NCBI GenBank assembly: GCA_937905825.1
Contig: CALCXM010000140.1
Coordinates: 1 to 35,713, forward strand
From: an uncultured bacterium
Lineage (GTDB): Bacteria > Planctomycetota > UBA1135 > GCA-002686595
Length of the DNA stretch: 35,713 nucleotides
Direction: 5' to 3'
Position 1 is the stretch's first letter. Every line of letters begins with the position of its first letter. Both the position numbers and the translations under genes were made by a program. The notes beneath the pieces were generated by a model. That model worked only from the letters and a program-made list of their open reading frames with translations. It did no database searches and had not been told where the DNA came from. Shown here one piece after another: positions 1 to 8,951 of this stretch.

Positions 1-69
1 GCCGCCGCCGCCGCCGTAGCCGCCGCCGCCGCCGCCGCCACGGCCGCCGCCGCCGCCGCCACCGCCGCC
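1..69 (-). repeat. GGC/GGT glycine-codon microsatellite in the RRM gene
   Basis: On the plus strand this is a run of gcc triplets broken by a few variants (gta at 16-18, acg at 40-42, acc at 61-63). On the coding strand it gives about 20 glycines with one Arg and one Tyr. Because the unit is one codon, slippage would change tail length without a frameshift. Confidence 0.85.
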
Positions 70-330
70 ACTGCGGGGCTGACGCTCTTGTGCTTCGTTG
101 ACGCGGATGTTGCGTCCGTCAAGCTCGGCGCCATCAAGGGCGGAAATCGCGTCCTGGGCTTCCTGGTCGCTGGACATTTCGACGAACGCGAAGCCGCGGG
201 GGCGGCCTGTGTCACGGTCGGAAACGATGTGGGTGTCGGTGACGGTACGGCCGTCAGCCGCGAAAGTGGAGCGCAGGGTTTCCTCGTTGGTGTCCCAAGA
301 GAGGTTACCGACGTAGAGTCGAGTTCCCAT
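1..330 (-). CDS. RRM-type glycine-rich RNA-binding protein, 3' end outside window
   Basis: Read on the minus strand from the ATG at 330, the protein begins MGTRLYVGNLSWDTNEETLR. LYVGNL is the RNP2 motif, and RGFAFVEM at about residues 48-55 is RNP1. Both lie in a single RRM fold of about 80 residues (beta1 near 4-9, beta3 near 50-55) that binds single-stranded RNA. After NEAQERQPRSG the chain becomes almost pure glycine with single Arg and Tyr residues and runs off the left edge, so the C-terminus is missing. Single-RRM, Gly-rich proteins of this type occur in cyanobacteria and planctomycetes, are often cold-induced, and are thought to act as RNA chaperones; that role is family knowledge. The upstream Shine-Dalgarno is weak. 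Confidence 0.93.
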   Translation of the reverse strand, partial: MGTRLYVGNLSWDTNEETLRSTFAADGRTVTDTHIVSDRDTGRPRGFAFVEMSSDQEAQDAISALDGAELDGRNIRVNEAQERQPRSGGGGGGGGGRGGGGGGGYGGGGG

Positions 331-554
331 TCAGTTGTGTCTCAATCTTTTGTGCCGCCCGGCGGAAGGCCCGTTCTATCGGGGCCCGACCCAGGTCGGC
401 TAGGTATCGGATGGCTGGGGTTCAGAAGAGAATCCCTGGCCGTTTCAAAGTTAGCACCGTTGTGCTCGCGGTCCGGGGTGAAGTGCACTTGCGTGCAGAT
501 CCCTCCGGTCGCGTGCCCATAGGATGGCCGAAGGTCCGTCAGTTGCACAAGGGG
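331..554. other. Intergenic region and leader of the RRM gene
   Basis: These 224 bases separate the end of the sensor kinase gene from the start of the RRM gene, both on the minus strand. The region would hold the kinase 3' end signal and the RRM promoter and leader. The only clear element is a perfect inverted repeat at 386-399 (CCGACC, CA spacer, GGTCGG). It could be an operator or a short hairpin. I cannot pick out a convincing -35/-10 pair. Confidence 0.4.
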
Positions 555-3500
555 CTACGGGGCAAAATCGATTTCAGAAATGATTTGGACCGGACGGATG
601 GGAGCCATGGCGTCCCGAATGACCTGGTTCAGTTCGTCCATTCTGTAGGGCTTGGAGAGCCTGCCGCGGAAGCCGTACTCCGTGTGGCGAGCCAGAATGG
701 GCTCATTTGCATAGCCGCTCATCGCGATCGCTCGCACGTCGGGATCCAGCATCAAAAGCTCGCCAATGGCCCGTTTGCCGCCGATTCCGCCCGGGACCGT
801 CAGGTCCAGAATCACCAGATCAAAGGGTGCTTTTGCCGCGAGAGCCCCGCGGAATTGCTCCACAGCAGCCAGACCGTCGGCGGTCACCACGCAGCGGTGC
901 CCGAGACTTTCGAGCAGGGATTGCATGACCTCACGAACTGCTTCCTCATCGTCCATGACCAGCACCGTGAGGGACTCCGATTTGTGGGGGGCGGTCTTGG
1001 CTGGGGGGAGCAGGGGCAGGGCTTTGGGTTCGATCCCGGGCAAGAAGACTCGAAAGAGGGTTCCCCGGCCGACTTCGGATTCCACCCGCAGGGAGCCCCC
1101 ATGGCGAGTCACGATGGAATGGGCCATGGCCAAGCCCAGGCCCGTGCCGTCCGCCTTGGTGGAGAAATAGGGCTCGAAGACCCGATGCAGGACACCCTTG
1201 CCAATCCCCGGACCGTCGTCTTCGATCTCGATCAGCACCTGCGGCTTCTGTCCGGAAGCGCTGGGGACGTCGTTATTCCTGGCGCGCAGGATGATGTGCC
1301 CCTTGCCGTTCATGGCCTGCGTCGCATTCAGGACCAAGTTCTGAAAGACCTGGATCATCTGCCCGGCGTCCATCTCGACGGTGTAGAGATCCGGCTCGAA
1401 CTCCAGGTGACAAACGATGCTTGGGCTGACAGGAACAAGCTTGGCCGTTTCGCGCAGCAGCGGTTCGATCGCCCCCGGGGTGCGCAGGGGTTCGCCGCCT
1501 TCCGAAAACGTGATCAGTTGCTGGGTCAAACTGCGGGCTTGATTGACCGCCGCGTTGATCGACTCGATGCGATGACGTCCCTTGGCGTCCGGGCCAGTCA
1601 TCCGTTCGAAGAGGGCCAGGTTTCCGATCACCACCGTCAACAGGTTGTTGAAGTCGTGGGCGATTCCACCGGCGAGCTTGCCAAGGGAATCCAGGTGACG
1701 GGCGCGGGCTGTGTTCTTTTGGCGCTCGGTGATGTCGCGGAACGCGATGACTCGTGAGAGGCTTTCCGGATGGCCGCTGATCGGCGCGGTGCTGGTTTCA
1801 AGCACTCGGCTCTTGCCGTGTTTGTTCGTGATCGTTGCGAGCCCATTCGAACGGCGCGGGCCCACATCTGGAACTCCAAAGCGCTCCTGAATTCCCATTC
1901 CGATGGACTCGTCCGCGCTCCATCCGGTGATCTCTTCCGCAGCTTTGTTCCAAAGCACAATCTTGCCGTCCGTGGCGAGCATCACCACCCCATCGCAAAT
2001 GTGAGCAAGGGTGGCTTCCAGGCGATTCTTCTCGAGCGCGAGGTCCTGAGTTCGCGCGCTGACCGTGGCCTCCAGCTGGCGAGTGAATCGGTGTTTCGCC
2101 GCAAACCCGATCGTGCTGATCATGAGCGCAAGAACGGCGAGGGAAGCCCCAACGAGAAACCAAGTTCGTCCCCAAAGTGGCGGGATGATGGTGATCCAAG
2201 GGGAGCTCACCCGTTGACTGCTGGTGCCGTTGATGTTCATGGCGCGCGCATGCAGACGGTAGCGGCCAGGTGGCAAGTGCGAGTAAATCAAGTGCGGAGA
2301 GGCGAGCACGCCGAATTCGGACCAGGAGTCCTCGTAGCCCTCGAGCCACGTTTGATGGCGCACGCGGTCCTCGTCCACAAATGAGATTGTCCTCAGGAAG
2401 TAGACCAGCGCGTTGCGGTCCTGAGTCAACTCGTGCTCCATTGCAGGGGAGCAAGCGAGTTCTTCTTCGGCGCCTTCCGCAGTCAGGGCGACCAGCTCGA
2501 GAGTCGGGGGGGATTGGACGGCCAGGCTCTCGCGCGGATCGTGCACAGTCGCTCCGCGGTCCGTGCCGATCCACATGCGCCCTTGCTTGTCACAGAAACC
2601 TGCGGCCCGGTTCGTTTCCGCTCCGACCAGTCCGTCGCGCGCTGTGATGTGATGGGCCGAGCTGCCATCCCAACGGATGACACCGTTGTCCAAGCCGAAC
2701 CAAGTGCTGCCTTGGGAGTCGTCGGTGATGAAGAACACGGGACGCTTCACTTGCAGCCCAGGCAGGTCCAGGGGAACGAGTCGGTCGCTGCCTTCGAGCT
2801 GATAGAGTCCGTCCATGGTTCCCGCCCAGACGCGCCCATCCGCGCGCTGCGACACGCACACCACGTCGTTGCCCTGGGGGTTGTCCAGGGAGCTCCACTG
2901 CCGCGGCTCGGGGACTCCCGCCTCCAAGACCCCTTGCTTTCCTGTGGTCACAAGCAGAGCGCCGGAGCGCGTTTCCAAGAGCTGGCGCGCGTTGCTTTTC
3001 CAAATGTTCGGGTGAGCCGGAACTTGGGTCCAGACCCCGTCTACCTGACGTAGGACCCGGTTGCGCGAAATCGCCATGAGCCGTCCCTGGGAGTCCCGGG
3101 CCACGAATCTGCAGGGGTTCCTGTCGGCGGGGTCCGAGAAAGGCAGGCGCGTGACTTGTCCCGAATCCCGCGAGTAGCTCAAGAGTCCCGCTTCGGAGGC
3201 GGCCAAGAGAATCTGGCCATCCTCGGCTTCAACCGCACCGAGGATCCGCTCTTGGTTGGCGGAGTTCGTCACGCGCCTGGTTTGCATGTCGGTGTCCAGG
3301 ATGGAGATCGATCCGGGATGGCCGAAGAGCATGGCTCCGTCGGAGAGTTCGAGAACCACGGTGACCTCGTCCTCTCCGAATCCATGGCGCGCGTCGTAGC
3401 TAAACCAATCCCGAGCGTAGGTTTTCGTCAGCCCACGAAAGCCGCCGGACCAGATCAAACCCTCTCGATCGCGGAAGCCACAGATCATGCTTCCTGGATC

Positions 3501-4391
3501 GAAACCTTCCCGCCGTCCTCGCAGGATCGTCCCCTCCGTCGGTGTGTAGTAGTAGGCGAGCAAGGCACTGCCCAAGTAGAGCCCGCCCCGTTCGTCGGCG
3601 ATCGCTATCTCGGGGACTTGGATCCCTTGATGGACGAATGCCAGCGCGTTGGGGTCACGCTTCAGGACGCCTTGGTTCAATTCGCCGAACCAGTCCTTGC
3701 CGAGGACCTGAATTCGTTCGGAACCCGGGACCTTCGCCATGAGGTAGAAGCGCTGGTCCGCTGGCGTGTCGACCCGTAGCAATTCGGGGAGCGCCGCTTC
3801 GGGGTTGAGCAGGTAGATCTCGTGCTCGGTGAGCAGGACGAAGCGGCCTGCTGTTACCGCTAGGCTGAGCACCGGAGTTTGCGCGCCGTCCAGAAGCTTC
3901 GTCCAATGAGTTCCATTCCAAACCACAAGCGGTCCATTCTCCAAGGACAATAGGAACCGCAACCCAACGCCGCTGCCGGTGGCCGCTATTTCCGCCAGCC
4001 CAGATTCCGGGAGTCCCCGAGGAAGCGGCAGCGCGAAGGGAATCCAAGCCAGGCCGTCATGTTGAAACACGCGGTGCGGGCTGCGGTGCTCGACCGCCAG
4101 CAGCGCGCCCTCTTCCGAGTGGACCACGTCCAGACGCTGATTGATGACCAAGCCGGGAAAGCGTTGCGTCTCCCAGGTCGAGCCGTCGTACATCACGATT
4201 CCTGATCGAGTGCCAACGCACAGGCGGCCGTCCTGGGCTTGGGCGATCGAGTGGATGCTCGTGCTGCGCAGCCCGTCGATTTCCGTGTAGGTCCGCGTGC
4301 GGTAGGACTGGGCCTCGGCGGGGTTCCCGAGGCAGGCGAGGGCCAAGGCAAGCACACAAAGCAGCCGCGGGACACAAGGTGAGGGGTTCAC
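555..4391 (-). CDS. Hybrid histidine kinase with periplasmic Reg_prop beta-propeller, PAS, HisKA, HATPase and receiver
   Basis: The 1278-residue protein starts at a GTG and opens with a signal peptide (about 1-27, ending AEAQ). Residues about 30-690 hold repeated propeller blades such as GRLCVGTRSGIVMYDG and GRVWAGTMDGLYQLEG (two-component propeller type). A Y_Y_Y-like domain follows (WLEGYEDSWSEFG ... LPPGRYRLHARA, about 670-735). One membrane segment lies at about 743-763, then a PAS domain (about 795-890). The dimerisation helix GGIAHDFNN carries the phosphoacceptor His912. The HATPase has its N box near Asn1022, DDGPGIG near 1058 and GTGLGLAM near 1082. The C-terminal receiver runs from about 1140, with phosphoacceptor Asp1196 (VILDLTVPG) and Lys1247. 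The ligand is unknown; related propeller sensors often detect glycans. The chain ends in the receiver and has no DNA-binding domain, so output must go through a partner. Confidence 0.95.
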   Translation of the reverse strand: MNPSPCVPRLLCVLALALACLGNPAEAQSYRTRTYTEIDGLRSTSIHSIAQAQDGRLCVGTRSGIVMYDGSTWETQRFPGLVINQRLDVVHSEEGALLAVEHRSPHRVFQHDGLAWIPFALPLPRGLPESGLAEIAATGSGVGLRFLLSLENGPLVVWNGTHWTKLLDGAQTPVLSLAVTAGRFVLLTEHEIYLLNPEAALPELLRVDTPADQRFYLMAKVPGSERIQVLGKDWFGELNQGVLKRDPNALAFVHQGIQVPEIAIADERGGLYLGSALLAYYYTPTEGTILRGRREGFDPGSMICGFRDREGLIWSGGFRGLTKTYARDWFSYDARHGFGEDEVTVVLELSDGAMLFGHPGSISILDTDMQTRRVTNSANQERILGAVEAEDGQILLAASEAGLLSYSRDSGQVTRLPFSDPADRNPCRFVARDSQGRLMAISRNRVLRQVDGVWTQVPAHPNIWKSNARQLLETRSGALLVTTGKQGVLEAGVPEPRQWSSLDNPQGNDVVCVSQRADGRVWAGTMDGLYQLEGSDRLVPLDLPGLQVKRPVFFITDDSQGSTWFGLDNGVIRWDGSSAHHITARDGLVGAETNRAAGFCDKQGRMWIGTDRGATVHDPRESLAVQSPPTLELVALTAEGAEEELACSPAMEHELTQDRNALVYFLRTISFVDEDRVRHQTWLEGYEDSWSEFGVLASPHLIYSHLPPGRYRLHARAMNINGTSSQRVSSPWITIIPPLWGRTWFLVGASLAVLALMISTIGFAAKHRFTRQLEATVSARTQDLALEKNRLEATLAHICDGVVMLATDGKIVLWNKAAEEITGWSADESIGMGIQERFGVPDVGPRRSNGLATITNKHGKSRVLETSTAPISGHPESLSRVIAFRDITERQKNTARARHLDSLGKLAGGIAHDFNNLLTVVIGNLALFERMTGPDAKGRHRIESINAAVNQARSLTQQLITFSEGGEPLRTPGAIEPLLRETAKLVPVSPSIVCHLEFEPDLYTVEMDAGQMIQVFQNLVLNATQAMNGKGHIILRARNNDVPSASGQKPQVLIEIEDDGPGIGKGVLHRVFEPYFSTKADGTGLGLAMAHSIVTRHGGSLRVESEVGRGTLFRVFLPGIEPKALPLLPPAKTAPHKSESLTVLVMDDEEAVREVMQSLLESLGHRCVVTADGLAAVEQFRGALAAKAPFDLVILDLTVPGGIGGKRAIGELLMLDPDVRAIAMSGYANEPILARHTEYGFRGRLSKPYRMDELNQVIRDAMAPIRPVQIISEIDFAP

Positions 4392-4421
4392 CCGATCAGG
4401 GTACCCCGCTAGGATTCTGCC

Positions 4422-5147
4422 ATGAGCCCCAATCCGGAAGAGTTCGCCGTCGCCCTAGGCACCCTCGAACAGGAGCTCGATTGGAGTCTCCTGGGGCGCC
4501 TGCAGTGCTCTGAGGGTGGGGATGATTTCTTCTCCACGGAACAGATCGTGGCCAATCGCGAGGCCGGCTTGCTGATTGCCGGGGAGCTCGGCGAGCACCT
4601 GATGGGAGCTGTGGGCGGGCCCGGGCGAAGCCTCTACGTGGGAGCCGCCGTGGGGGAGTTGGTGCCAATCCTGATGGAAGCCTTGGTGCTCGGCCGCGAG
4701 TTGGTGATCGTCAATCAAGACAACGAGGAGTCGCGCGAACTGAATCGCGGCTTTGCGGCGGTCGAGGCCTCGGGCATTGGTATGCCGCGCATCCAGTGGG
4801 ACGGGTTGGACGCCATCTCCGGTGAGTTCGATCATGGTTGGATGGTGAGTGTGCTCAACGACCCGGAAGCCTTTCCAGCCTTGCACGATGAGCTCTACGG
4901 TCGCAGCGGGGAGTTGGCCACCGGCAAGGGGGTGTTGGCGGAGGACGTGGCGGCCGCGACTCAGTTGGCTCAGTCCCTGCTCGCAAAGCTCTCGACGCGC
5001 GCACTGCTTTCGACGACTGACGAGGAGTTGCCGATTTGGCGCCCACTGTTCTCGAAGGAGCGTTGGTTGGTGAAGCCCGCGGAGAGCGCGCTGTTGACCG
5101 CGGTGGTGGGCGACCCCCTGCGCTTCCTGCACTTGTCGCGGAGCTAA
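4422..5147 (+). CDS. Unknown conserved-looking protein, 241 aa
   Basis: The gene is divergent from the sensor kinase and only 30 bases from it. It has a good Shine-Dalgarno (AGGA at 4411-4414, seven bases before the ATG), unusual for this window. There is no signal peptide or membrane helix. The middle, RSLYVGAAVGELVPILMEAL followed by GRELVIVNQDNEESRELN, looks like a nucleotide- or SAM-binding Rossmann beta-alpha-beta unit. No further methyltransferase motif is clear, so I give no function. The acidic, leucine-rich C-terminus ends LRFLHLSRS. Shared promoter space with the kinase could mean joint regulation. The gene call is supported by the ribosome site and by the end position facing the typA terminator; the fold suggestion is weak. 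Confidence 0.75.
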   Translation: MSPNPEEFAVALGTLEQELDWSLLGRLQCSEGGDDFFSTEQIVANREAGLLIAGELGEHLMGAVGGPGRSLYVGAAVGELVPILMEALVLGRELVIVNQDNEESRELNRGFAAVEASGIGMPRIQWDGLDAISGEFDHGWMVSVLNDPEAFPALHDELYGRSGELATGKGVLAEDVAAATQLAQSLLAKLSTRALLSTTDEELPIWRPLFSKERWLVKPAESALLTAVVGDPLRFLHLSRS

Positions 5148-5217
5148 GAGCCCATTGCGGAATGCTCAGCCAAAACAATTCGCTTATGGCGCGTGCAAAA
5201 CCCCATAGCAAACTGCG

Positions 5218-5230
5218 CAGTGAATCACTG
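5218..5230. repeat. Short perfect palindrome after the 241-aa gene
   Basis: CAGTGA-A-TCACTG lies about 70 bases after the stop of the plus-strand gene. It could fold as a small hairpin at the 3' end of that transcript, but no U-tract follows in the plus direction. Confidence 0.3.
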
Positions 5231-5248
5231 CAGAGCGCACGGTCACTC

Positions 5249-5291
5249 AAAAAAACAGAGCCCCGCCCCGGTGTGAAGCGGGACGGGGCTC
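5249..5291 (-). terminator. Intrinsic terminator of the exonuclease-typA operon
   Basis: On the minus strand a 13-bp GC-rich stem with one mismatch (arms 5279-5291 and 5258-5270, loop of eight) is followed by TG and then seven T residues (A run at 5249-5255 on plus). It lies about 37 bases past the typA stop. This is the best-formed Rho-independent terminator in the window. Confidence 0.9.
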
Positions 5292-5327
5292 GTGGTTGAA
5301 GCTCGCTAGAAGGGCTTCGCCTTCAGG

Positions 5328-7148
5328 CTAGAACGCTTTGGCGCGCGTCGTCTTCTTGCGCTGGTCGGCGTTCAAGACGCGCTTGCGCAAGCGCAGGGAC
5401 TTGGGCGTGACCTCCAACAGTTCGTCGTCTTCAATGTACTCGAGGGACTCCTCGAGGGACATCAAACGCGGGGGCGCGATGTTGGCAGCGGTGTCTTTGG
5501 AAGAGGTCCGGATGTTGGTCAGCTTCTTGGCGCGGCAAACGTTGACCGGCAGGTCGCCGGGCTTGTTCTGCTCACCAACGACCATGCCTTCGTAGACCTC
5601 GTCGCCGGGCTTCACGAAGAACTTGCCTCGATCGCTGAGGCCGTCCAGCGCGTAGGTCAAGACCGGGCCAGAGCGGTCAGAGATCAGAACACCGCCCGTG
5701 CGACGCGGGATGGCCCCGCCGTCGGGCTGCCAGGAGTCGAACACGTGAGCGAGGATCGCCTCCCCTTGACTCAGAGTCAGCAGGGCGGTGCGCGCTCCGA
5801 TCAGGCCGCGCGCCGGAATCATGAACTCGACCTTGGCGATGGCACCGTGGGCTTCCATGTGCAGCATCTCGCCGCGACGGCGGCCGAGGTACTCAATGAT
5901 GCGACCAGCGTTGTCCTTGGGGACCTCGACGGTGGCCCGTTCGAAGGGCTCGCACAGCTTGCCATCGACTTCCTTGATGATCACGACGGGCTTGCCGACG
6001 GCGAACTCAAAGCCTTCGCGACGCATGCCTTCGATCAGCACGCCGAGGTGCATGACACCACGGCCCTTGACCTCGAAGGTGTCGGTCTTGTTGGTGCGCT
6101 CGATTTGAAGGGCCACGTCGCGCACGGCAGCGCGTTCCAGGCGCGTTTGCAGGTGACGGCTCGTGACGAACTGACCTTCCTTGCCGGCGAAAGGAGCGTC
6201 GTTGACGCAGAATTGCATGGAGATCGTCGGCTCGTCGATCTTGATCGCGGGCAAGGGCTCCACGTGCTCCGGATCGCAAAGGGTGTCCCCGATCGAGAGA
6301 TCCTCGATGCCCGCGACCACAGCGATGTCGCCACAGGCCACCTGGGAAGTCGCCACGCGCTCGAGGCCTTCGTAGCGGAAGAGGCTCTTGATGCTGGCCT
6401 GTACGGTCTTCTTGCGGTTCGGGTGACAAAGGGTGACCCGTTGGCCTTCCTTGAGGACACCGCGCTCCACGCGCCCGATGGCCATGCGGCCCACGAAGTC
6501 CGAGTGCTCGAGGGTCACGGCTTGGAAGCGCACGGGAGCCTGGAGGTCGATCTTGGGGGAGGGGATGTGCTCGAGGATCAGACGGAAGAGCGGGTCCAAG
6601 TCCTTGCGCTCCTCGTCGGGCTCGTTCATGGCGTAGCCGTCACGGCCGGATCCGTAAATCACTGGGAAGTCGAGCTGGTGCTCGTCCGCGCCGAGCTCCA
6701 CGAACAGGTCGAAGACCTCGTCGAGGATTTCTTCGGGGCGCGCGTCGGGGCGGTCGACCTTGTTGATCATGACCAGCGCCTTGAGCCCGTGCTCGAAGGC
6801 CTTGCGCAGCACGAAGCGCGTTTGCGGCATGGGCCCTTCGAAGGCGTCCACCAGCAAGAGCACGCCGTCCGCCATGGAGAGGGTGCGCTCGACTTGGCCG
6901 CCGAAGTCGGCGTGTCCTGGGGTGTCGACGATGTTGATGCGCGTGCCTTCGAACTGAATCGAAGTGTTCTTGGCGAGGATCGTGATGCCCCGTTCGCGTT
7001 CTTGGTCGTCGGAGTCCAGGGCGCGTTCCACCACGTGCTGGTTCTCGCGGAACGTTCCAGCGTACTGGAACATCTGGTCCACCAATGTCGTCTTCCCGTG
7101 GTCCACGTGGGCGACGATGGCAATGTTTCGGATCTCTTGGGCCTTCAT
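5328..7148 (-). CDS. typA: Translational GTPase TypA/BipA
   Basis: The 606-residue protein matches TypA/BipA in length and motifs. It has the P-loop AHVDHGKTT (residues 13-21), switch I RERGITI, switch [12 protein letters not shown] and NKVD (about 129-132), with the elongation-factor-like domains II, III and V and the TypA C-terminal domain behind ([32 protein letters not shown]). TypA is a ribosome-binding GTPase that helps 50S assembly and growth under cold or other stress. It starts 25 bases after the stop of the exonuclease gene, so the two are probably cotranscribed and end at the terminator near 5270. No clear Shine-Dalgarno precedes the ATG. Confidence 0.97.
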   Translation of the reverse strand: MKAQEIRNIAIVAHVDHGKTTLVDQMFQYAGTFRENQHVVERALDSDDQERERGITILAKNTSIQFEGTRINIVDTPGHADFGGQVERTLSMADGVLLLVDAFEGPMPQTRFVLRKAFEHGLKALVMINKVDRPDARPEEILDEVFDLFVELGADEHQLDFPVIYGSGRDGYAMNEPDEERKDLDPLFRLILEHIPSPKIDLQAPVRFQAVTLEHSDFVGRMAIGRVERGVLKEGQRVTLCHPNRKKTVQASIKSLFRYEGLERVATSQVACGDIAVVAGIEDLSIGDTLCDPEHVEPLPAIKIDEPTISMQFCVNDAPFAGKEGQFVTSRHLQTRLERAAVRDVALQIERTNKTDTFEVKGRGVMHLGVLIEGMRREGFEFAVGKPVVIIKEVDGKLCEPFERATVEVPKDNAGRIIEYLGRRRGEMLHMEAHGAIAKVEFMIPARGLIGARTALLTLSQGEAILAHVFDSWQPDGGAIPRRTGGVLISDRSGPVLTYALDGLSDRGKFFVKPGDEVYEGMVVGEQNKPGDLPVNVCRAKKLTNIRTSSKDTAANIAPPRLMSLEESLEYIEDDELLEVTPKSLRLRKRVLNADQRKKTTRAKAF

Positions 7149-7173
7149 GATCGATAGGGATGATCGCGCTGGA

Positions 7174-7989
7174 TCAGTCCCGGGGGAGGATTTTTTGGAC
7201 TCGGTCCAAACGGTAGGTCTTGAGGGAGTTCGAGCGGAGGCATTCCGCTTCGAGGTAGCCAGTCTTGTGGCGCTGGTATAGAAAACGCGGACGAACCCCC
7301 AGTTGGGTCGGGGAATCGCCCTGTGTGCCGTAAAGCAAAGTGATCTCGTCGCCGCTGGCGGTGGCCCGTTCGAGGGCGCGCAGGCGGCTAGAGATCTTGG
7401 GGCCCCGTGGAATGGAGCTTTCGATGGTGAGCGGCGCGCCGCAATGGGCTGCCAGGGAGTTCCACGAGTCGTCGAGGCCCTGTTCCGCCATGCGCTGCAT
7501 GCACTCGGCGATCACCATCCAACAATACACCGCATCGGAGAGCGCGCGGTGATGGGGAGCCTCTTCTAGCTCCAAATGTTGGCAGAGGGTGACCAGCTTG
7601 TGATCGATGGACTCAGGGATGTACTTGCGCGCCAGGGTCAGGGAATCGATGAAGCAGCCGGTCGGGGGCGCTAGCTCGATCCTGGCGTACTCGAAGCCCA
7701 ATACGGTGGCGTCAAAATTGGCGTTGTGAGCGGCCATCCAGCTCTCACCAGCCCATTGCTTGAACTCTTCGAGCACCTGGGCCGTGAGGGGCGCCTGCAG
7801 CACGTCCTCCTGGCGAATCCCGTGGATCGCCGTGGCGTCCGCATCGATCTCGACCTGGGGGCAGCAGAGGGACTCAAATTGGTCCTCGATCTCGCCGTCC
7901 ACGACCTTCACGGCACCCAGCTCCAGGAGGTGCGGGGCGCCTTGCAGGGTGCAAGTCTCGGTGTCGAGGATGATGAGTGGAGAGTCCAT
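7174..7989 (-). CDS. DEDDh 3'-5' exonuclease with C-terminal WYL-like domain
   Basis: Residues 1-165 form an RNase T/DnaQ-type exonuclease with all five catalytic positions. Motif I is ILDTET (Asp9, Glu11), motif II is AAHNANFD (Asp93) and motif III is HHRALSDA (His147, Asp152). Such enzymes remove nucleotides from 3' ends of DNA or RNA with two metal ions. Residues about 205-268 look like a WYL domain: the stretches [28 protein letters not shown] and [12 protein letters not shown] follow the usual WYL pattern of Ile-x-Tyr, Arg-Pro, Gly-Tyr-Leu-x-Ala and Leu-Asp-Arg. WYL domains bind ligands or nucleic acid in regulators and some CRISPR-linked proteins, so the enzyme may be gated by a nucleic-acid ligand (inference). 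It is the first gene of a probable operon with typA. Confidence 0.88.
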   Translation of the reverse strand: MDSPLIILDTETCTLQGAPHLLELGAVKVVDGEIEDQFESLCCPQVEIDADATAIHGIRQEDVLQAPLTAQVLEEFKQWAGESWMAAHNANFDATVLGFEYARIELAPPTGCFIDSLTLARKYIPESIDHKLVTLCQHLELEEAPHHRALSDAVYCWMVIAECMQRMAEQGLDDSWNSLAAHCGAPLTIESSIPRGPKISSRLRALERATASGDEITLLYGTQGDSPTQLGVRPRFLYQRHKTGYLEAECLRSNSLKTYRLDRVQKILPRD

Positions 7990-8010
7990 ATTCCGGTGGG
8001 TAAGTCGGGG

Positions 8011-8016
8011 ATTGTA
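8011..8016 (-). promoter_or_regulatory. Possible -10 element of the exonuclease-typA operon
   Basis: TACAAT on the minus strand matches the sigma-70 -10 consensus at five of six bases. It lies 21 bases before the ATG at 7989, which would give a very short leader. No good -35 is seen at 16-18 bases, so this is tentative. Confidence 0.25.
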
Positions 8017-8080
8017 GCCGGGAACTTGGTAGGCAAACCCCTGGCAAAAGGAATCCCTCGCCGGATCCAGGACAAAATCG

Positions 8081-8101
8081 AAAAAATGGGTTTCTCACCC
8101 A
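8081..8101 (-). terminator. Small hairpin with T-run upstream of the exonuclease gene
   Basis: On the minus strand TGGGT-GAGAA-ACCCA is followed directly by six T. The stem has only five pairs. It could stop antisense transcription coming from behind the plus-strand gene at 8220, or act as an attenuator if the exonuclease promoter lies further upstream. Confidence 0.3.
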
Positions 8102-8219
8102 GGGGATTGGAGTTCGTACCCTCTTGGCCTTCGAGCTCGCGTGGGCTACGGAGAGCCCCGCTGGGCCGAAGGGCCCATTTCACCACTCTGGACGACAACG
8201 ATCTTCAGGACCAAGTTCC

Positions 8220-8951
8220 ATGCAACACGATCCTCGCGCAACCGCAACCGCAACCGTCGCTACCTACGGGCAGCCCCAAGTTGTTGGTGACCTCTCGATG
8301 GAGGCCCGCTCGACCTTCATGGTTCGGGTCTTCACGCACCTCCTTGGAGCCCTGCTGGCCTTCACCATGATTGAGGTGGGGATCTTCTACCTGGGCTGGC
8401 ATGTGACGATCACCAACTATGTGATGGAGCAAAGCTGGTTGATTTTCTTGGGGGCCTTCATGGTGGCGGGCTGGATCGCGGGACGCGCGGCCCATACGGC
8501 AAAGTCGCGCCTTGCGCAGTACGCGGCCCTGGTTGGCTATGTCCTAGCGGAGGCGTTGCTCTTCGTGCCGCTGCTGACCATGGCGGATCGCCAAGCTGGC
8601 GGCCAAATGATCGCCTCAGCGGCCTACGTGTCCTTGGCCGGATTCGCGGGGCTCGCCGCGATCGCCATTTTCAGCCGCAAGGACTTCAGCTTCTTGGGCG
8701 CCGCGCTCAAGTGGGGCGGCTTTTGTGCCCTCGGCTTGATCATTGGCAGCAGCATCATCGGTGGCTTTGAACTGGGCATGATGTTCAACGTGGGCATGGT
8801 GGCCCTGGCCGGCGGCGCGATCCTCTTTGACACTCAACGCATCTTCCGGGAGTACCCCGAAGACCGCTACGTGGGAGCTTCCCTGCAACTGTTCGCTTCG
8901 ATCGCCCTGCTGTTCTGGTACGTGCTGCGGATCTTCATGAGCCGCGACTAG
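8220..8951 (+). CDS. Bax inhibitor-1 (YccA/YbhL-like) family membrane protein
   Basis: I take the ATG at 8220 (MQHDPRATATATVATYGQ) because AGGA lies nine bases before it and the 32 codons upstream read as non-coding. The product of 243 residues has the usual Bax1-I length. It has about seven hydrophobic helices, for example FLGAFMVAGWIAGRAA, AALVGYVLAEALLFVPLL, FCALGLIIGSSIIGGFELG and LFASIALLFWYVLRIF. The family motif region GGAILFDTQRIFREYP near the end contains the conserved Asp linked to proton or Ca2+ leak. Bacterial members are inner-membrane proteins that leak Ca2+/H+ or interact with FtsH; the exact role here is unknown. The last 17 bases overlap the convergent hydrolase gene. Confidence 0.93.
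   Translation: MQHDPRATATATVATYGQPQVVGDLSMEARSTFMVRVFTHLLGALLAFTMIEVGIFYLGWHVTITNYVMEQSWLIFLGAFMVAGWIAGRAAHTAKSRLAQYAALVGYVLAEALLFVPLLTMADRQAGGQMIASAAYVSLAGFAGLAAIAIFSRKDFSFLGAALKWGGFCALGLIIGSSIIGGFELGMMFNVGMVALAGGAILFDTQRIFREYPEDRYVGASLQLFASIALLFWYVLRIFMSRD

Noticed and set aside
1..69. Trinucleotide run as a CRISPR or satellite array
   Set aside because: It lies in frame inside the RRM gene and encodes its glycine tail; there are no spacers.
411..1757. 448-codon open frame on the plus strand
   Set aside because: It is antisense to the kinase, HATPase and receiver domains of the sensor kinase, and no domain is seen.
5745..7157. 470-codon open frame on the plus strand
   Set aside because: It is antisense to typA, which has full motifs. 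Long antisense frames are common in GC-rich coding DNA, and this one has a His/Asp/Val-rich composition with no domain.
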